From positions 1 through 14,928 of the forward strand of contig CAUEYG010000006.1 in the NCBI GenBank assembly GCA_959021945.1: DNA of 14,928 bases, written 5' to 3'. Shown piece by piece: positions 13,549 through 14,928 of this stretch. The translations under genes were made by a program, and so were the position numbers. Numbering within the stretch: position 1 is the stretch's first letter; every line of letters begins with the position of its first letter. Below the pieces are notes generated by a model. The model ran no database searches. It saw nothing but the letters and a program-made list of their open reading frames with translations, and had not been told where the DNA came from. Source of the stretch: an uncultured Eubacteriales bacterium. GTDB taxonomy: Bacteria; Bacillota; Clostridia; Peptostreptococcales; Anaerovoracaceae.

Positions 13549-14496
13549 ATGATAACACAAACAGATCTTGTGGATTTTTCGCAATGTGAATATAGTGAAC
13601 GGGATGGAACCTACGGAGGGCAGGCAGGTGCTAAAGATGGTATTATATACCAGGGGGAATATTGGTTAATTAAATATCCAAAAACTACGAAAGACATGCA
13701 AGTGAAGGAAATGTCTTACACAACTTCACCTCTTTTAGAATATATAGGAAGCCGAATTTACCAAATATTGGGGTATGATGTGCATAAAACCTTGCTAGGT
13801 ATTCGTAACAAGAAATTAGTAGTAGCCTGTAAAGACTTTTGCAGGCGGGAAGGCGCTTTAAGGGAGATCAGAACCATAAAAAATGCAAATAATAAAGAAC
13901 TTGCAGACATTTTGGAAGCTTCCTTTTCTTCTACAGGAACTGAGCATATCATTGAACTGGATGAAATCATCTTACATTTAGAGTACAACCGTATTTTATC
14001 AAAAGTAGAGGGAATTAAGGAACGGTTTTGGGATTGTGTTGTTATTGATATTTTAATCAATAACAATGACAGAAACAACGGCAACTGGGGCATCCTATAT
14101 GAAGAAGGGAACTATAAACTGGCACCGATTTTTGATAATGGAGCATCTTTTTCAGATAAATTATCTGAAACATCTATTCGCGATATGCTCATTAATCCGG
14201 CAAAACTATCACAAAGTGCAATAGGAACTGTGACAGCATATAGCAAAAATGGACATAAGCTTACTGCCAAAAAATTATTGGAACTTGATAGAAAAGAATT
14301 AAATAAGGCAATTAAGAAAAATGTTCCTCTTATAAAAGCGCATATGGATGAAATGAAAACCTTTCTTCTTTCTATACCTGAAAAATACCATGATATAGAT
14401 ATTATCAGCTCTGCTCGCAAAGAGTTTTACATAAAGGGTATGGAGTTGCGATTTGAAAAGCTACTGTTGCCCGCTTATGAAAAAAGAAGGAAATAA
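13549..14496 (+). CDS. HipA/CtkA-like serine/threonine kinase, orphan
   Basis: A 315-residue protein with the HipA C-terminal kinase fold. The glycine-rich segment YGGQAGAKDGI (about 22-32) and lysine 42 in YWLIKYPK fit the nucleotide-binding loop and ATP-contacting lysine. ILINNNDRNNGNWG supplies the catalytic Asp (D174) and the metal-binding Asn (N179), and APIFDNGASF supplies the second metal Asp (D196). The length and absence of a separate HipA N-terminal subdomain resemble compact relatives such as H. pylori CtkA. No HipB-like helix-turn-helix gene is adjacent, so this is not a standard hipBA pair. GGAG at 13538-13541 is 7 bases from the ATG, and the DDAH gene ends 28 bases upstream, so both may share a transcript. 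The coding sequence looks more A/T-rich than the polA-coaE region, which suggests later acquisition. The target protein is unknown. Confidence 0.78.
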   Translation: MITQTDLVDFSQCEYSERDGTYGGQAGAKDGIIYQGEYWLIKYPKTTKDMQVKEMSYTTSPLLEYIGSRIYQILGYDVHKTLLGIRNKKLVVACKDFCRREGALREIRTIKNANNKELADILEASFSSTGTEHIIELDEIILHLEYNRILSKVEGIKERFWDCVVIDILINNNDRNNGNWGILYEEGNYKLAPIFDNGASFSDKLSETSIRDMLINPAKLSQSAIGTVTAYSKNGHKLTAKKLLELDRKELNKAIKKNVPLIKAHMDEMKTFLLSIPEKYHDIDIISSARKEFYIKGMELRFEKLLLPAYEKRRK

Positions 14497-14523
14497 AAGC
14501 AAAAAGAGAAAGGAGTTGTCTCA

Positions 14524-14928
14524 ATGAAACAAGAAAATACGAAAAGAATGATTTTAATCCTGTTAATCGTCTGCATCAGCGTTTTTTCCGTAGCATGTAA
14601 TGCACAAACTAACAGCCAAGAAAAGTCAGACACTTCGGACACAGAGTATATAGCGAAAAATGCAGATCGTACAGTAAATGCGTATGATTTTGAAAATGCT
14701 TATTCAATGTGCAAAGCCTTTCTTGAAAATTATTATGATGCTGCAATGTGCGGGGGACCACTAAATATAGAACAGTTTGTTGAAAATAAAAACTTCCAGC
14801 AGTATATTCAGTTAAAACTCAAATATGGAAAACAAACAGTTTCAGATGATCCTATCAATATTTCCTATGGTTTAAATGCTGTAGAATGGAATGAAAAAAA
14901 AGAATATGGCTTTCTCAACCTCACTACA
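14524..14928 (+). CDS. Predicted lipoprotein of unknown function (5' part only)
   Basis: The gene runs off the window; 135 codons are visible with no stop. AAAGGAG at 14509-14515 is 8 bases from the ATG. The N-terminus, MKQENTKRMILILLIVCISV then FSVACNAQ, is a short signal with a candidate lipidated cysteine, but the lipobox is degenerate (Ser rather than Leu at -3), so signal peptidase I cleavage is possible. A Ser/Asp/Glu-rich linker follows. The mature part (AYDFENAYSMCKAFLENYYDAA, then IEQFVENKNFQQYIQLKLKYG) is helix-rich at first and then strand-like. It vaguely recalls NTF2-like extracytoplasmic domains, but I do not recognise the family. It lies 27 bases after the kinase gene with no terminator between, so it may be co-transcribed and could be the surface partner of that unit. 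Confidence 0.65.
   Translation, partial: MKQENTKRMILILLIVCISVFSVACNAQTNSQEKSDTSDTEYIAKNADRTVNAYDFENAYSMCKAFLENYYDAAMCGGPLNIEQFVENKNFQQYIQLKLKYGKQTVSDDPINISYGLNAVEWNEKKEYGFLNLTT

Noticed and set aside
1..14928. CRISPR arrays, insertion sequences, rRNA, prophage genes
   Set aside because: No repeated spacer pattern, transposase, terminal inverted repeats or rRNA sequence was seen on either strand.

Overview
The window reads as chromosome of a low-to-moderate GC, Gram-positive anaerobe of the class Clostridia (Bacillota). The evidence is strong AGGAGG-type ribosome binding sites, sigma-A promoters, LAAC-type lipoproteins, a CIRCE element, a Firmicutes-type 6S RNA, a proofreading-deficient type of PolA, and a secreted papain-like protease with lectin-like, Big and Fn3 modules. 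A gut Lachnospiraceae or Anaerovoracaceae relative is my guess; the genus cannot be fixed from the sequence. Every gene found lies on the + strand.

Left part (1-1590): the 3' end of a hotdog acyl-CoA thioesterase gene, then two tandem, related small lipoproteins, then a roughly 520-base stretch without a clear protein gene. That stretch holds a strong extended -10 promoter and a convincing 6S RNA (about 1239-1413) that can be folded by eye into the closing stem, central bubble and apical stem of the family.

Pantothenate operon (1592-4129): panG-panB-panC, tightly packed. panG is the DUF2520-type ketopantoate reductase that stands in for panE; panD is not in the window. The panG ribosome binding site is buried in a near-perfect palindrome whose other arm resembles the 16S anti-SD tail.

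Heat shock (4151-6212): htpG behind a sigma-A promoter whose start point falls inside a perfect CIRCE (HrcA operator). The CIRCE arms extend to 12 bp and are followed by T6, so the element could also terminate panGBC transcripts. Two terminator-like hairpins follow htpG.

Replication/CoA cluster (6252-12292): a secreted C1 cysteine protease lies only 12 bases before polA, followed at 9 bases by coaE, which overlaps a DUF554 membrane protein gene by 4 bases. coaE is the last step of the CoA pathway that begins with the panGBC products.

Right part (12356-14928): tRNA-Leu(GAG) with its own promoter and terminator, a dimethylarginine dimethylaminohydrolase (DDAH) gene, an orphan HipA/CtkA-like kinase gene that looks more A/T-rich than its neighbours, and the start of a predicted lipoprotein gene cut by the window end. 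This part has the most accessory character, but no integrase, transposase or att duplication is visible.
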